Positions 16,620 through 26,059 of a stretch of DNA of 48,395 bases are shown piece after piece. The stretch's first letter is position 1. Every line of letters begins with the position of its first letter. A program made the position numbers and the translations under genes. The notes under the pieces are model-generated. The model ran no database searches. It was not told where the DNA came from and saw nothing but the letters and a program-made list of their open reading frames with translations. The stretch is from Prevotella sp. (GTDB lineage: Bacteria; Bacteroidota; Bacteroidia; Bacteroidales; Bacteroidaceae). Location of the stretch: NCBI GenBank assembly GCA_022781445.1, contig JALETQ010000063.1, positions 1 to 48,395 of the forward strand. The letters run 5' to 3'.

Positions 16620-16790
16620 CCGCCCGAGGGCAGACCGACCATGCCTTTTGCCACTCCTCCCGACTCCCGGACGGGATTGTACGGCACCGGAATCACGAAC
16701 GGAAAAGGGTGGGGAAGAGCATGAAGAACTATCTGAAGCGCAAGCAGGAAACATAACCTTCAAACACGAATAACGAAACAAATAACCGAC

Positions 16791-17543
16791 ATGATGCAAG
16801 CCATGATATTTGCCGCCGGACTCGGCACACGACTCAAACCTCTCACCGACACCACTCCCAAAGCATTGGTGACCGTGGGCGGAACCACTTTGCTCCAACT
16901 TGTAGTCAGGAAACTGCAGGCCGCAGGCGTGGACCGCATGGTGGTCAATGTGCATCATTTTGCTTCGCAGATAGTCGATTATCTCGCACTTCATCACAAC
17001 TTCGGCGCCGACATCACCATCTCCGACGAGTCCGGCCGGCTGCTCGAAACGGGCGGCGGACTCAAGATGGCGGCACCTCTCTTCCGTCCCGACCAACCCA
17101 TCCTGATTCACAATGTCGACATTTTGAGCAATGTGGACTTCCGTGCCTTCGAAAGCGACATGATGCACCTCAGGACTTCGCATTCCGCTGAGGCCGTCCT
17201 GCTGGTCAGCCACCGTCCGAGCAAGCGTCAGCTCCTGTTCGATTCGTCCATGAAGCTCGTGGGATGGACGAACCTTGAAACGGGAGAAGTGCGCACCCCT
17301 CATAGGCACCTGCGCATTGACGAGTGCCAATCGTTCGCCTTCTCGGGCATCCACGGCTTCTTTCCCTCTTTCTTCAATGCCATGAACGATTTCCCCGACC
17401 GTTTCGGCATCATGGACTTCTACCTCAGCCGGTGTATTGATTACCCCATCTATGGTATGTGTATGCCCAACCTTCAACTTATCGACGTGGGCAAAATCAA
17501 CATCATCCGGGAAGCCGAACAATTCAAGAACCGCCATTACTGA
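16791..17543 (+). CDS. Sugar-phosphate nucleotidyltransferase (MurU-like)
   Basis: 250 aa (the second ATG at 16794 is an alternative start). The N-terminal signature MIFAAGLGTRLKPLTDTTPKALVTVGG is the nucleotide-binding loop of the NTP_transferase family, and LIHNVDILSNVDF gives the metal-binding aspartate. The length and the simple single-domain layout match MurU (MurNAc-1-phosphate uridylyltransferase) rather than GlmU, which carries a C-terminal acyltransferase. In Pseudomonas, amgK and murU are adjacent; here the kinase fusion lies 171 bp upstream on the same strand, so the pair would turn amino sugars released from peptidoglycan into UDP-sugars. Exact substrate is inferred. The spacer 16620-16790 holds no recognisable gene. 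Confidence 0.85.
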   Translation: MMQAMIFAAGLGTRLKPLTDTTPKALVTVGGTTLLQLVVRKLQAAGVDRMVVNVHHFASQIVDYLALHHNFGADITISDESGRLLETGGGLKMAAPLFRPDQPILIHNVDILSNVDFRAFESDMMHLRTSHSAEAVLLVSHRPSKRQLLFDSSMKLVGWTNLETGEVRTPHRHLRIDECQSFAFSGIHGFFPSFFNAMNDFPDRFGIMDFYLSRCIDYPIYGMCMPNLQLIDVGKINIIREAEQFKNRHY

Positions 17544-17587
17544 CACGACCGTCCGGAACCTTCATTTCCGAGCATTTACCGATTATC

Positions 17588-17672
17588 AAACAATACTTGC
17601 CCTTTTGCCCTTCGGTTCCGGCCCTTTCACTCCGTCATTCCTGCCCTTTCACGCTTCGTTTCCTGCCCTTTG
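17588..17672 (-). repeat. 22-bp-period repeat array, locus 2 (four GCCCTTT boxes)
   Basis: On the plus strand GCCCTTT begins at 17599, 17621, 17643 and 17665, an exact 22-bp spacing; on the minus strand the units read AAAGGGC followed by AGG, CGG or AAG. The lowest-coordinate unit (minus strand AAAAGGGCAAGTATTG) is almost identical to unit 2 of the array at 5664-5729. One extra GCCCTT lies at 17607 off the grid. The array sits in the 305-bp gap between the MurU-like gene and lon. Apart from the array and the lon promoter, nothing else was recognised in this gap. Confidence 0.7.
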
Positions 17673-17815
17673 GGATTTGAGACAGGGTTTCACGGCACGC
17701 GATGTTGTGGAATCCCCCCGCACACAACTGCAGTTGGCACTTCCCGACGGCACCGGTGCGTACCATTATAATATAATAAATCGGGCGTTTAGGTCGAAAT
17801 TAAAGATTTAATGCT

Positions 17816-17823
17816 TACCTTTG
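17816..17823 (+). promoter_or_regulatory. -7 promoter element of lon
   Basis: TACCTTTG followed by CA matches TAnnTTTG and ends 25 bp before the lon ATG. No TTTG at -33. The upstream DNA is A+T-rich (ATTATAATATAATAAAT). No CIRCE-like heat-shock inverted repeat was seen. Confidence 0.6.
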
Positions 17824-17848
17824 CAAGCCGATAATTCAGTTAGGAAGT

Positions 17849-20299
17849 ATGGACAAGAATCAAAATAATGCCATTCAGATGATTGCCGATTATGAAGGCG
17901 ATATCAATCATCTGTTTCATGTAGACACAGACAAAAACATCCCCATTCTTGCCACGAGAAACATGGTTCTGTTTCCGGGCATCATCTCACCCGTCTTGGT
18001 GGGACGAACCGCCAGCATGACACTCATCAACCGGTTGGAGAAGAACCCCAACACCATCATAGGCATTTTCTGCCAGAAGAATCCGGAGGTAGACAACCCT
18101 TCGTTTGATGATATGTACGAGTATGGTGTTTATGCCAAACTCATCAAAGTGTTGGATATGCCCGGCAGCGATCGCAACAAAACTGCCATCATACAAGGTC
18201 TCGGCAGATGCCGACTCAAGGAAATCACACGCCTCAAACCTTTTATGACAGGTGTGGTCGATGGTGATGTGGAGGAACTTGCAGACAACAACGACCAAGA
18301 GTTTCAGGCTGCTTACGAAGATCTGAAGACCACGACGATGGAATACATCAAAGCCAACGACGAGGTGCCCGATGAATCGCAGTTTGCCCTTTCCAACATT
18401 GGCAATCCCATCATCAAAATCAACTTCATCTGCTCGAACATGCCGCTGGCGATTACCGACAAGATGGCTTTGCTCGAAAAGAACTCGATGAAAGAACGCG
18501 TCTTCGGTTTGCTCAAACTCCTGCACAAGGAGATACAGCTGCTGTCCATCAAGCACAGCATCCAGATAAGAACCCGTGAAGACATCGACGAGCAGCAACG
18601 CGAATATTTCCTGCAACAGCAAATCAAGAACATCAAGGAAGAACTCGGCAACGGCGAAGGCTCGCCCGAAAGACTCGAGATGATTGAAAAAGCCAAGCAG
18701 AAGAAATGGTCGGCAGAAACGGAACAGGTATTCTTCAAAGAACTCGACAAACTTGATCTCATCAATCCGCAAAGCCCCGATTACAGCTTGCAGATCAATT
18801 ATCTCCAAACGATGCTCAGCCTGCCTTGGGAAGAATATACCAAGGACGACCTCAATCTGAAAAGGGCTGCCACCGTACTCAACCGCGACCACTACGGACT
18901 GGAGAAGGTCAAGGAGCGCATCCTCGAATATATGGCAGTGCTGTCACTCAAAGGCAACCTCAAGTCGTCCATCATCTGCCTTTACGGACCTCCGGGTGTC
19001 GGAAAAACAAGCCTTGGAAAGAGTGTGGCAAAGGCTCTGAAACGTAAATATGTGCGCATGTCGTTGGGCGGATTGCACGACGAAAGCGAAATCCGGGGAC
19101 ATCGCCGCACCTATGTCGGCGCCATGCCGGGGCGTATCATCAAGAGCATTCAGAAAGCAGGCTCGTCAAACCCGGTGTTCATCCTTGACGAAATCGACAA
19201 AATCACCCAAAACACGTTGCACGGAGATCCGGCTTCGGCATTGCTCGAAGTACTCGACCCGGAACAAAACAACACTTTCCATGACAATTACATCGATGTG
19301 GACTATGATTTGTCGAAGGTGTTGTTCATTGCCACCGCCAATGACCTCAGCACCATTCCTGCCGCATTGCGCGACCGCATGGAACTGATCGAGGTGAGCG
19401 GATATATCACCGAAGAAAAGATAGAGATCGCCCGTAAACATCTCGTGCCCCGTGAACTCGACAATACGGGCATGAATACGCTGCCGACCAAACCCACCAT
19501 CGGTAAACCTGCCCTTGAAAAGATTATCGAACAATACACACGCGAGAGCGGTGTGCGCCAGCTCGAAAAGCAAATCAGCAAGATTTTCAGAAAGATGGCA
19601 TACGAGATTGCCCTCAACGGCAACATCGCCGAATATAAAATCAAACCCGAAGAAGTGGAAAAATACCTCGGCAAACCGCCCTATTACCGTGACATTTACC
19701 AAGGCAACGACTATGCCGGTGTGGTAACCGGATTGGCATGGACGAGCGTCGGAGGCGAAATTCTCTTCGTCGAAACTTCTCTGAGCAAAGGCAAGACTCC
19801 GAAACTGACCCTGACGGGAAACCTCGGTGACGTGATGAAAGAAAGTGCCATCATCGCTCTCGAATACATTAAAGCCCATGTCGATGCGCTGCATGTTGAC
19901 AACCGTATTTTCGAAAACTGGAATGTCCATATACATGTACCCGAAGGCGCGACACCCAAAGACGGCCCGTCGGCAGGAATCACGATAGCCACATCGATAG
20001 CTTCGGCCATCACACAACGCAAAGTCCGCACCAAGACAGCCATGACCGGAGAGATTACCCTGCGAGGCAAGGTTCTGCCTGTGGGTGGCATCAAGGAGAA
20101 AATACTGGCAGCCAAGCGTGCCGGCATCACCGATATTGTCATCTGCAAAGACAATCGTAAGGACATCGAAGATATTCCTGAGATGTATGTCAGGGGCGTG
20201 GAGTTCCATTATGTGGAAAACATCCAAGAAGTATGGAACTTTGCCTTGACCGACGAACTCGTGGAAAATGCCGTTGAACTGCGTATTGACGAAAAATGA
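17849..20299 (+). CDS. lon: ATP-dependent protease La (Lon)
   Basis: 816 aa, normal for Bacteroidetes Lon. An N-terminal substrate-binding LON domain ([23 protein letters not shown], ~30-230) is followed by a coiled-coil region ([20 protein letters not shown]), the AAA+ module with Walker A GPPGVGKT (residues 380-387) and Walker [10 protein letters not shown], and a C-terminal protease domain with the Ser708-Lys751 dyad in DGPSAG and GGIKEKI. It degrades misfolded and regulatory proteins in the cytoplasm. The tgt gene starts 7 bp after its stop, and lptF/G follows, a probable operon. The 22-bp array lies upstream of its promoter. Confidence 0.98.
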   Translation: MDKNQNNAIQMIADYEGDINHLFHVDTDKNIPILATRNMVLFPGIISPVLVGRTASMTLINRLEKNPNTIIGIFCQKNPEVDNPSFDDMYEYGVYAKLIKVLDMPGSDRNKTAIIQGLGRCRLKEITRLKPFMTGVVDGDVEELADNNDQEFQAAYEDLKTTTMEYIKANDEVPDESQFALSNIGNPIIKINFICSNMPLAITDKMALLEKNSMKERVFGLLKLLHKEIQLLSIKHSIQIRTREDIDEQQREYFLQQQIKNIKEELGNGEGSPERLEMIEKAKQKKWSAETEQVFFKELDKLDLINPQSPDYSLQINYLQTMLSLPWEEYTKDDLNLKRAATVLNRDHYGLEKVKERILEYMAVLSLKGNLKSSIICLYGPPGVGKTSLGKSVAKALKRKYVRMSLGGLHDESEIRGHRRTYVGAMPGRIIKSIQKAGSSNPVFILDEIDKITQNTLHGDPASALLEVLDPEQNNTFHDNYIDVDYDLSKVLFIATANDLSTIPAALRDRMELIEVSGYITEEKIEIARKHLVPRELDNTGMNTLPTKPTIGKPALEKIIEQYTRESGVRQLEKQISKIFRKMAYEIALNGNIAEYKIKPEEVEKYLGKPPYYRDIYQGNDYAGVVTGLAWTSVGGEILFVETSLSKGKTPKLTLTGNLGDVMKESAIIALEYIKAHVDALHVDNRIFENWNVHIHVPEGATPKDGPSAGITIATSIASAITQRKVRTKTAMTGEITLRGKVLPVGGIKEKILAAKRAGITDIVICKDNRKDIEDIPEMYVRGVEFHYVENIQEVWNFALTDELVENAVELRIDEK

Positions 20300-20306
20300 T
20301 TCCGAC

Positions 20307-21434
20307 GTGAAATTCGAACTTCAACATACAGATCCTTCTTCACAGGCCCGTACCGGTGTCATCACGACGGCCCACGGCTCAATCAAGACACCCATTTTCA
20401 TGCCGGTCGGAACGTGTGCGGCAGTCAAAGCCGTACATTTTTCCGAACTGCGCGAACAGGTGAAAGCACAAATCATTCTCGGCAATACCTATCATCTTTA
20501 TCTGCGTCCCGGCATAGAAATCATCAGAAAAGCCGGTGGACTGCATCGGTTCAATACATGGGATCGTCCCATCCTGACCGATTCGGGAGGCTTTCAGGTG
20601 TTCTCTCTCTCGGGAATCCGCAAACTGCGTGAAGAAGGATGCGAGTTTCGCTCGCATATCGACGGTTCCAAACACATCTTCACTCCCGAAAACGTGATGG
20701 ACACACAGCGTGCCATCGGTGCCGACATCATGATGGCATTCGACGAATGCCCGCCCGGACAGAGCGACTATGACTACGCCAAAAAGAGTTTGCTCATGAC
20801 CCAGCGATGGCTCGACCGTTGCATCAAACGATTCAACGAAACCGAACCCCTCTATGGCTACCAACAGAGTTTGTTTCCCATCGTTCAGGGATGCACCTAC
20901 AAAGATTTGCGGAGAGATGCCGCCAAATATGTTGCCGACAAAGATGCAGACGGTTATGCCATCGGCGGATTGGCTGTGGGCGAACCTACACCGGTGATGT
21001 ACGAAATGATTGAAGTTGTCAATGAAGTGTTGCCAACCGACCGTCCACGCTACCTCATGGGAGTTGGTACGCCTCAGAATATTCTCGAGGCCATCGAGCG
21101 AGGAGTCGACATGTTCGACTGTGTGATGCCCACCCGCAACGGTCGCAACGGCCAGTTGTTTACCTACGAAGGAACCATCAATATCTTGAACAAGAAGTGG
21201 GAAAACGACTTCTCACCGATTGACGCCACAGGTTGTGACATCGATCGCATACATTCCAAGGCTTATCTGCACCATCTTTTCAAGGCAAATGAGATATTGG
21301 CACTGCAGGTAGCCAGCATCCACAATCTGGCTTTCTACTTGCGATTGGTCACCGATGCCCGCGAACACATAGAAAAAGGAGACTTCGTTGTCTGGAAACG
21401 GAACATCGTAGAAAACTTAGGCAAGCGCATTTAA
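20307..21434 (+). CDS. tgt: tRNA-guanine(34) transglycosylase (queuine biosynthesis)
   Basis: 375 aa from a GTG at 20307, chosen because VKFELQHTD aligns with the usual start of TGT; an ATG at 20268 lies inside lon and adds 13 unlikely residues. The enzyme swaps guanine-34 for preQ1 in GUN-anticodon tRNAs. LTDSGGFQVFSLS, MMAFDECPP and the nucleophile region VDMFDCVMPTRNGRNGQ are all present. The C-terminal zinc site, CxCxxC...H in E. coli TGT, is degraded: the segment reads SPIDATGCDIDRIHSKAYLHHL with a single cysteine. Lon ends 7 bp upstream and lptF/G begins 22 bp downstream. The function call is strong; zinc independence is inferred. Confidence 0.95.
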   Translation: MKFELQHTDPSSQARTGVITTAHGSIKTPIFMPVGTCAAVKAVHFSELREQVKAQIILGNTYHLYLRPGIEIIRKAGGLHRFNTWDRPILTDSGGFQVFSLSGIRKLREEGCEFRSHIDGSKHIFTPENVMDTQRAIGADIMMAFDECPPGQSDYDYAKKSLLMTQRWLDRCIKRFNETEPLYGYQQSLFPIVQGCTYKDLRRDAAKYVADKDADGYAIGGLAVGEPTPVMYEMIEVVNEVLPTDRPRYLMGVGTPQNILEAIERGVDMFDCVMPTRNGRNGQLFTYEGTINILNKKWENDFSPIDATGCDIDRIHSKAYLHHLFKANEILALQVASIHNLAFYLRLVTDAREHIEKGDFVVWKRNIVENLGKRI

Positions 21435-21456
21435 CCGGACTCTCACAGTTGTCGCC

Positions 21457-22662
21457 ATGCAAAAGAAATCGATAGTGGATCTTTTCCGTCATACGGCTCA
21501 TGTCATCCAAGGGCTTCTCAGGCTTCTGCGCACCAAATCAGGACTGTTGCCCGATTGGATGAAGCCCGGAACATATATCAAGCGGCTTGACTGGTATATC
21601 ATCAAGAAGTTCATCGGCACATACATCTTCTCCATCGTGCTGATCATTTCCATTTCGATTGTCTTCGATGTGAACGAGAACTTGGCAAAATTCTCACAAT
21701 ACAATGCACCTTTGAAAGCCATTGTTTTCGATTATTATGTCAACTTCGTTCCTTATTATGCCAATCTGTTCAGTCCGCTGTTTGTTTTCATTGCTGTCAT
21801 CTTCTTCACGTCCAAACTCGCAGGTAACTCCGAAATCATTTCCATGCTCGCTGCCGGAATGTCTTTCAAAAGGCTCATGCGCCCTTACATGATATCGTGT
21901 GTCATCATATCCGCCATCACTTTTTACCTTGGTGCTTACGTCATTCCGCATGGAACGATCATCAGGCAGAACTTCGAAATCATGTATAAGAACAAGAAAA
22001 AGAACACCGCAGCCGAGAACAGGCAACTGCAAGTGGGAGAGGGGGTCATCGCTTACATCCAGCATTATGACGACACCTACAAGAAAGGCTACGGTTTCTG
22101 TCTTGACAAGTTTGAGAACAAAAAACTGGTTCACCACATGACGGCTACAGAAATTCAATATGATACCGTTTCGGACAGTCGTTATCATTGGAAAGCCTAC
22201 AACTGGAAGATCAGAACCTTCAAAGGATTGCGCGAACACATTGTCAGTGGAAACGTAAAAGACACCATTATATATATGGAGCCTACAGACCTCGTTTATT
22301 CCAAAGGTCAGCAGGAGACTTTTACCAACGCTCAGTTGAGGGATTATATCCACAAGCAGCAACAGCGCGGATCGGATAATGTCATTCAATATGAGGTGGA
22401 ATACCATAAGCGTATCGCCATGTCGTTCGCATCGTTCATCCTCACGACTATCGGTCTGTCGTTGTCGTCACGCAAGCGCAAAGGCGGCATGGGGCTGTAT
22501 CTCGGCATCGGTTTGGCATTGAGCTTCGGTTATATCTTGCTTCAGACCGTATCGTCAACCTTCGCCATCAATGCCGGATGGCCTGCCTTACTGGCCGCAT
22601 GGTTGCCCAATATCATTTTTATCATCGTGGCTTATTTCTGTTACAGAAAAGCCCCCAACTAA
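21457..22662 (+). CDS. LptF/LptG family lipopolysaccharide export permease
   Basis: 401 aa, PF03739 type. An N-terminal basic segment leads to DWYIIKKFIGTYIFSIVLIISISIVFDVNENL, the first transmembrane helix, typical of LptG/LptF (YjgP/YjgQ). Two more helices follow by residue ~165, then a periplasmic beta-jellyroll part (residues ~170-300), then three C-terminal helices from RIAMSFASFILTTIGLSLSSRKRKGGMG. With LptB and LptC it would draw LPS from the inner membrane for export. Start codons further in (for example at MKPGTYIKRLDW) are possible. Its position after lon and tgt is a common Bacteroidetes order. Whether it is F or G is not decided. Confidence 0.92.
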   Translation: MQKKSIVDLFRHTAHVIQGLLRLLRTKSGLLPDWMKPGTYIKRLDWYIIKKFIGTYIFSIVLIISISIVFDVNENLAKFSQYNAPLKAIVFDYYVNFVPYYANLFSPLFVFIAVIFFTSKLAGNSEIISMLAAGMSFKRLMRPYMISCVIISAITFYLGAYVIPHGTIIRQNFEIMYKNKKKNTAAENRQLQVGEGVIAYIQHYDDTYKKGYGFCLDKFENKKLVHHMTATEIQYDTVSDSRYHWKAYNWKIRTFKGLREHIVSGNVKDTIIYMEPTDLVYSKGQQETFTNAQLRDYIHKQQQRGSDNVIQYEVEYHKRIAMSFASFILTTIGLSLSSRKRKGGMGLYLGIGLALSFGYILLQTVSSTFAINAGWPALLAAWLPNIIFIIVAYFCYRKAPN

Positions 22663-22672
22663 TTGTAGAAAC

Positions 22673-23941
22673 ATGAAATTTGAAGAACTCAACTTGAGTC
22701 CCAATATTTTAGATGCGCTCGACGATATGAATTTCGTTGACTGCACACCCATTCAAGAGAATTGTATCCCGGAGATTCTGGAAGGTAGAGATGTTCTCGG
22801 TGTAGCCCAGACGGGTACCGGAAAAACAGCAGCCTATCTGTTGCCCATCTTGAGTTTGCTCGATGACGGATGTTATAACAAGGATGCCATCAACTGCCTC
22901 ATCATGAGTCCAACTCGAGAACTGGCTCAACAAATTGATCAGGTAATGCAGGGATTTGCCTATTATCTGGACAATGTGAGCAGCGTGGCAGTATATGGAG
23001 GCAATGACGGTGTGAGGTTTGAGCAGGAAACGAAAGGTTTGAACCTCGGAGCCGATGTCATCATAGCAACGCCGGGGCGTTTCTTGAGTCACATCAGCAT
23101 GGGACATGGAGACCTCTCCAAAGTTTCATTCTGCGTACTTGATGAGGCTGACCGTATGCTCGACATGGGATTCCATGAAGACATTCTGAACATCAAGAAA
23201 TATCTGCCGACCAACTGCCAGATGATCATGTTCTCGGCAACGATGCCCGAAAAGATTGGTGCATTGGCAAAGAAACTGTTGCACAACCCCGTGGAAATAA
23301 AACTCGCCGTCAGCAAACCGGCTGAGAAAATTTGCCAGACTGCCTACGTATGCCATGAGAATCAGAAGATAGGACTGCTCAAATATATGTTCGAAAATAA
23401 GTATCCGCACCGTGTCATCATCTTCTCCAGTTCGAAAGTAAAAGTCAAAGAGGTGACAAAGATGCTGAAGCACCTGCATGTGAACTGCGACGAAATGCAC
23501 TCGGATCTTTCGCAAGCCGACCGTGACAAGGTAATGTATGGTTTCAAAATCGGCAGCATTGATGTATTGGTGGCCACAGATATTGTTGCTCGAGGTATTG
23601 ACATCGACAACATTTCGATGGTCATTAATTATGATGTGCCGCATGATGCCGAAGACTATGTGCATCGTATCGGCCGTACTGCACGTGCCGATCAGGATGG
23701 CAATGCCATCACTTTTGTAAGAGGCAGGGAAATCGGTCAATTCATGCAAATTGAGAAATTCCTTCAACGCGAGGTATCCAAAGTTCCGTTGCCTTCGCAT
23801 CTTGGTGAAGCTCCCGAGTATAAACCCTTGCGTACTTCTTCATCACGCCGATCGTCCAAACGTCCTCCACATAAAGGAGGAAAGAAGCCTTATCAGCACA
23901 AAAAGCATCCAAATAAGAGTCATTCTCCAAAACAAAAATAA
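22673..23941 (+). CDS. DEAD-box ATP-dependent RNA helicase (RhlE-like)
   Basis: 422 aa from the ATG at 22673, 10 bp after the permease; a longer frame from 22571 only overlaps that gene. Motifs occur in order: Q motif with TPIQENCIP, motif I AQTGTGKT, Ia PTRELAQQ, II VLDEADRM, III SATMP, V VATDIVARGIDI and VI HRIGRTARA. The tail from ~385 is basic and serine-, lysine- and histidine-rich (SSRRSSKRPPHKGGKKPYQHKK) as in RNA-binding RhlE-type tails. It probably remodels rRNA or mRNA. Short spacing suggests co-transcription with lon-tgt-lpt. Confidence 0.95.
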   Translation: MKFEELNLSPNILDALDDMNFVDCTPIQENCIPEILEGRDVLGVAQTGTGKTAAYLLPILSLLDDGCYNKDAINCLIMSPTRELAQQIDQVMQGFAYYLDNVSSVAVYGGNDGVRFEQETKGLNLGADVIIATPGRFLSHISMGHGDLSKVSFCVLDEADRMLDMGFHEDILNIKKYLPTNCQMIMFSATMPEKIGALAKKLLHNPVEIKLAVSKPAEKICQTAYVCHENQKIGLLKYMFENKYPHRVIIFSSSKVKVKEVTKMLKHLHVNCDEMHSDLSQADRDKVMYGFKIGSIDVLVATDIVARGIDIDNISMVINYDVPHDAEDYVHRIGRTARADQDGNAITFVRGREIGQFMQIEKFLQREVSKVPLPSHLGEAPEYKPLRTSSSRRSSKRPPHKGGKKPYQHKKHPNKSHSPKQK

Positions 23942-24107
23942 AAGTATATTGCGGGTACTGAGATGAGAATCACATCAGTTGCCCGCAACTTTTCATACCG
24001 ACATTTATTTATCATAATACGTATTATACCAAAAGCGTCAAGTAACGAATCTGTGCTATTATTCTGTTTTGTATTGCACAGTTCTGTCATCAAAATGCAC
24101 ATAATAT
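23942..24107. other. Gene-free spacer after the helicase
   Basis: A+T-rich sequence without recognisable gene, RNA or strong hairpin. It ends at the promoter of the acyl-CoA ligase. Confidence 0.5.
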
Positions 24108-24138
24108 TTTGATTTGTGCATGAAACATTGTATCTTTG
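24108..24138 (+). promoter_or_regulatory. Consensus promoter of the acyl-CoA ligase gene
   Basis: TTTG at 24108-24111, 19 nt, then TATCTTTG at 24131-24138: an exact match to the Bacteroidetes TTTG-N19-TAnnTTTG promoter. The predicted leader of about 100 nt before the ATG at 24245 is long for this window. Confidence 0.8.
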
Positions 24139-24244
24139 CACATTCAAACAAGTTTTGTGCAATTTGTAGATATCTTTCCGGTATAACCCCGAGTTGCCAA
24201 AACAGGAAATCAACACAATACAGAAACAAAGAATATTATTCAAT

Positions 24245-25906
24245 ATGCAAATACCCGGTTTTAACGCCATCATTGAGCAAAGCATCGTCAATTACTGGAA
24301 TCTCAATGCACTGACCGACTATAAAGGAAGTACGTTACAATATCATGATGTGGCAAGGAAAATAGAAAAACTCCACATCCTTTTTGAGAGCAGCGGTGTG
24401 GTTAAGGGCGACAAAATTGCGCTCTGCGGTCGTAACAGTTCTCAATGGGCTGTGGCATTCCTTGCCACTCTTACCTACGGAGCTATTGCAGTTCCCATCC
24501 TTCATGAGTTTACACCCGAACAGGTGTATCACATTGTAAATCACAGCGATACTAAGTTGCTCTTCGTCGGCGATGTCATTGCCAACGAAATTGATCCCAC
24601 CAAGATGCCAGCCCTTGAGGGCATCATCTTCAATCCCGATTATTCACTCGTCGTTTCGCGCTCGGACAAGCTCACCTATGCCCGTGAGCATCTCAACGAA
24701 ATGTTCGGCAAGAAATATCCCAAGTTTTTTCGCAAGGAACACGTTCACTACTACCGTGAAGAGTCGCCCGATGAATTGGCAATGATCAACTACACTAGCG
24801 GCACCACAGGATTCTCCAAGGGTGTCATGATTCCCTACAGAGCTTTGTGGAGCAACTACGACTTTGCTGTATCCGTCATCGGAGATGCAGTCAAAACCGG
24901 TAGCAAGGTCATCAGCATCCTGCCTATGGCACACATGTATGCTATGTCATTCGAGTTTATCTTCGAGTTCCTGCACGGATGCCACATCCACTACCTTTCC
25001 CGCTTGCCATCTCCTTCGATCATTGCCCAGGCCTATACCGACATCAAGCCTTCCATCGTTATTTCGGTACCATTGGTCATCGAGAAAATCATCCGCAAGA
25101 AAGTCTTTCCAAAGATACAAAATCATAAGATGAAGTTGTTGCTCGGTATGCCTTTTATCAACAAGAAAATCAATCAGAAGATATGCGAACAAGTCGTACA
25201 AGCATTTGGTGGAGAGTTTTATGAAGTCATCATCGGTGGTGCTGCCTTCAATCAAGAAATCGAAACGTTCCTTCGGCAGATAAGTTTCCCCTACACAGTG
25301 GGATACGGCACAACCGAGTGTGCTCCCATTATCTGCTACAGCGATTGGAAAACCTTTGTGCCAGGCAGTTGCGGCCGTCCGGTGATTCACATGGAGGTTC
25401 GCATTGACAGCCCCGATCCCGAGAATGTACCTGGTGAAATCATGGCTCGCGGCCTAAACGTCATGTTGGGATATTACAAAAATGAAGAAGCCACCCGCGA
25501 AACCATCGACAAAGACGGATGGTATCACACCGGCGATCTCGGTACGATGGATGCTCAAGGAAATGTATTCATCAAAGGACGCTCCAAGAACATGTTGCTG
25601 GGTTCGAGCGGACAAAACATCTACCCGGAGGAGATTGAGGACAAACTCAACTCGATGCCGTTGGTGAGCGAATCCGTGGTTGTGCAAGAAGGCGACAAAC
25701 TCATCGGATTGGTCTTCCCCGACAATGATGAAGCACAAAATATGGGACTCAACAGCGAAGACCTGCAAGGTGTCATGGCTCAAAACCGTAAAGATCTCAA
25801 CACCCTCATACCAACCTACTGCCATTTGGCAGAAATCAGATTGGTTGACGAGGAATTCGAGAAAACACCTAAGAAAAGTATCAAACGATACAAATACACA
25901 AATTAA
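24245..25906 (+). CDS. AMP-binding long-chain fatty-acid-CoA ligase-like protein
   Basis: 553 aa from the ATG at 24245; the frame extends to 24194 but MQIPGFNAIIEQSI fits a normal start. The adenylate-forming signature INYTSGTTGFSKGVM (P-loop) is followed by VGYGTTECAP, WYHTGDLGTMDAQGNVFIKGRSKNML and the C-terminal lysine in KTPKKSIKRYKYTN. The enzyme would activate a fatty acid with ATP and load it onto CoA, for membrane lipid synthesis or for uptake. It has its own consensus promoter and no close partner on the same strand. Substrate chain length cannot be told from sequence. Confidence 0.92.
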   Translation: MQIPGFNAIIEQSIVNYWNLNALTDYKGSTLQYHDVARKIEKLHILFESSGVVKGDKIALCGRNSSQWAVAFLATLTYGAIAVPILHEFTPEQVYHIVNHSDTKLLFVGDVIANEIDPTKMPALEGIIFNPDYSLVVSRSDKLTYAREHLNEMFGKKYPKFFRKEHVHYYREESPDELAMINYTSGTTGFSKGVMIPYRALWSNYDFAVSVIGDAVKTGSKVISILPMAHMYAMSFEFIFEFLHGCHIHYLSRLPSPSIIAQAYTDIKPSIVISVPLVIEKIIRKKVFPKIQNHKMKLLLGMPFINKKINQKICEQVVQAFGGEFYEVIIGGAAFNQEIETFLRQISFPYTVGYGTTECAPIICYSDWKTFVPGSCGRPVIHMEVRIDSPDPENVPGEIMARGLNVMLGYYKNEEATRETIDKDGWYHTGDLGTMDAQGNVFIKGRSKNMLLGSSGQNIYPEEIEDKLNSMPLVSESVVVQEGDKLIGLVFPDNDEAQNMGLNSEDLQGVMAQNRKDLNTLIPTYCHLAEIRLVDEEFEKTPKKSIKRYKYTN

Positions 25907-26059
25907 GGCCAAACTCGATTCATGACAGTCTTAAGAAAGACAATCCAACAGATATTTTCCTCATGACGAGCCTGCGAAAGGTTTTCGGCAAAGGAATGAG
26001 CCTTAAGAACATCCGTTGAGCAACAACAATATGGAGATGTTGCTGTCAAAAAAGAGGGC

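Noticed and set aside
16721..16756. Tiny frame MKNYLKRKQET between the kinase fusion and MurU
   Set aside because: Twelve codons without a promoter, start context or family; may be chance, so not listed as a gene.
16077..17546. 489-codon minus-strand open frame opposite the kinase and MurU genes
   Set aside because: It is the reading-frame shadow of two well-supported plus-strand genes in G+C-rich DNA; no family motif or signal is present.
17588..17672. CRISPR or coding repeat at the 22-bp array
   Set aside because: Conserved part is only about 10 bp with a 12-bp variable part, far below CRISPR repeat and spacer lengths, and no open frame keeps the period.
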